Assembly (NCBI GenBank): GCA_018241225.1 | Contig: JAFEEG010000006.1 | Span: 88,838 to 152,837 of the forward strand | Reading direction: 5' to 3' | DNA from: Pseudomonadota bacterium | GTDB lineage: Bacteria > Pseudomonadota > Gammaproteobacteria > Burkholderiales > Burkholderiaceae_C | DNA length: 64,000 nt | Part shown: one piece after another, positions 63,959 to 64,000 of the stretch | Position numbering within the stretch: the first letter of the stretch is position 1 | How the letters are laid out: each line of letters opens with the position of its first letter | The notes under the pieces: generated by a model | The model's database searches: none | Told to the model about the DNA's origin: nothing | Seen by the model: the letters and a program-made list of their open reading frames with translations, nothing else | Position numbers and translations under genes: made by a program

Positions 63959-64000
63959 ACCCCGAACTCGCCGTCAAGGCGTGTTGGCCGGACGCTTACC

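Larger units (their letters stand above)
61569..63999 (+). mobile_element. IS66-family insertion sequence, essentially complete
   Basis: About 2.43 kb flanked by imperfect inverted repeats beginning GTAAGCGTCCGGCCA (61569 onward) and ending TGGCCGGACGCTTAC (to 63999). It carries three genes in the IS66 order (tnpA, tnpB, tnpC). The 8 bases at 61561-61568 (CCTTGGCG) would be the left target duplication; only the first base of the right one (C at 64000) is inside the window, consistent but not testable. Confidence 0.9.

Overview
This window is chromosomal DNA from a high-GC Gram-negative bacterium, most likely a betaproteobacterium of the Burkholderiales, family Comamonadaceae (Variovorax/Acidovorax-like). 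The evidence is a Bug-type tricarboxylate-transporter binding protein, the block corC-lnt-glyQ-glyS-gmhB-plsC-DUF45 metalloprotease, AceK, a complete leucine/isovalerate (liu) pathway, and a dispersed GC-rich palindromic repeat that I associate with this family from memory. Coding density is very high. The GC-rich genes generate many long reading frames on the opposite strand, and I ignored those.

Layout. 0-9 kb (minus strand): a DUF4399 exported protein, a Bug solute-binding protein, a histone-deacetylase-like hydrolase and a giant tandem UvrA of about 1970 residues. 9.3-12.4 kb: an ABC-type binding protein, a 48-residue membrane peptide and an MHS-type MFS transporter with a large periplasmic insertion. 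12.6-15.9 kb: small accessory genes (DsbA-like isomerase, DUF1289, YbaK deacylase, DUF1398), an MntA-type antitoxin with a broken HepT toxin, and a glycosyltransferase-like protein. 15.9-30.4 kb: leucine catabolism. liuE, liuD, liuC, liuB and liuA encode HMG-CoA lyase, methylcrotonyl-CoA carboxylase alpha, methylglutaconyl-CoA hydratase, carboxylase beta and isovaleryl-CoA dehydrogenase. They are interspersed with a GhrA-like reductase, DUF4126, DinB, an acyl-CoA synthetase and a PaaI thioesterase. An AraC-type regulator is divergent from liuA. 30.5-35.8 kb: a single-domain response regulator, a HAD phosphatase, YchJ, a hybrid sensor kinase, a D,D-carboxypeptidase and a DUF3597 protein. 35.9-44.5 kb: acyl-CoA dehydrogenase, PPOX flavoprotein, thiolase, AceK, carbonic anhydrase, then a LiuR-like MerR regulator divergent from an MBL hydrolase and a leucine-rich-repeat Ser/Thr kinase. 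44.6-48 kb: SDR, GFA, DUF2917 and a MocR regulator. 47.9-58.6 kb: the housekeeping block for envelope and glycyl-tRNA synthesis, with an asparaginase and a small secreted protein between lnt and glyQ. 58.9-64 kb: an acyl-CoA ligase, a second MBL hydrolase and an essentially complete IS66-family element that ends one base before the window does.

The genes describe an aerobic organotroph that breaks down branched-chain and fatty acids to acetyl-CoA and acetoacetate, with AceK controlling entry to the glyoxylate shunt. The main observations are: two copies of a palindromic repeat inserted in frame in uvrA with a third copy between liuC and DUF4126; a hepT toxin inactivated by an internal deletion next to an intact mntA; direct repeats 21 bp apart between liuA and its divergent AraC regulator; a perfect 20-bp palindrome between the LiuR-like gene and the MBL/LRR-kinase pair; an Asp-to-Asn change at the catalytic motif of GmhB; and an internally repeated small secreted protein. 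I found no CRISPR array, rRNA or tRNA gene.
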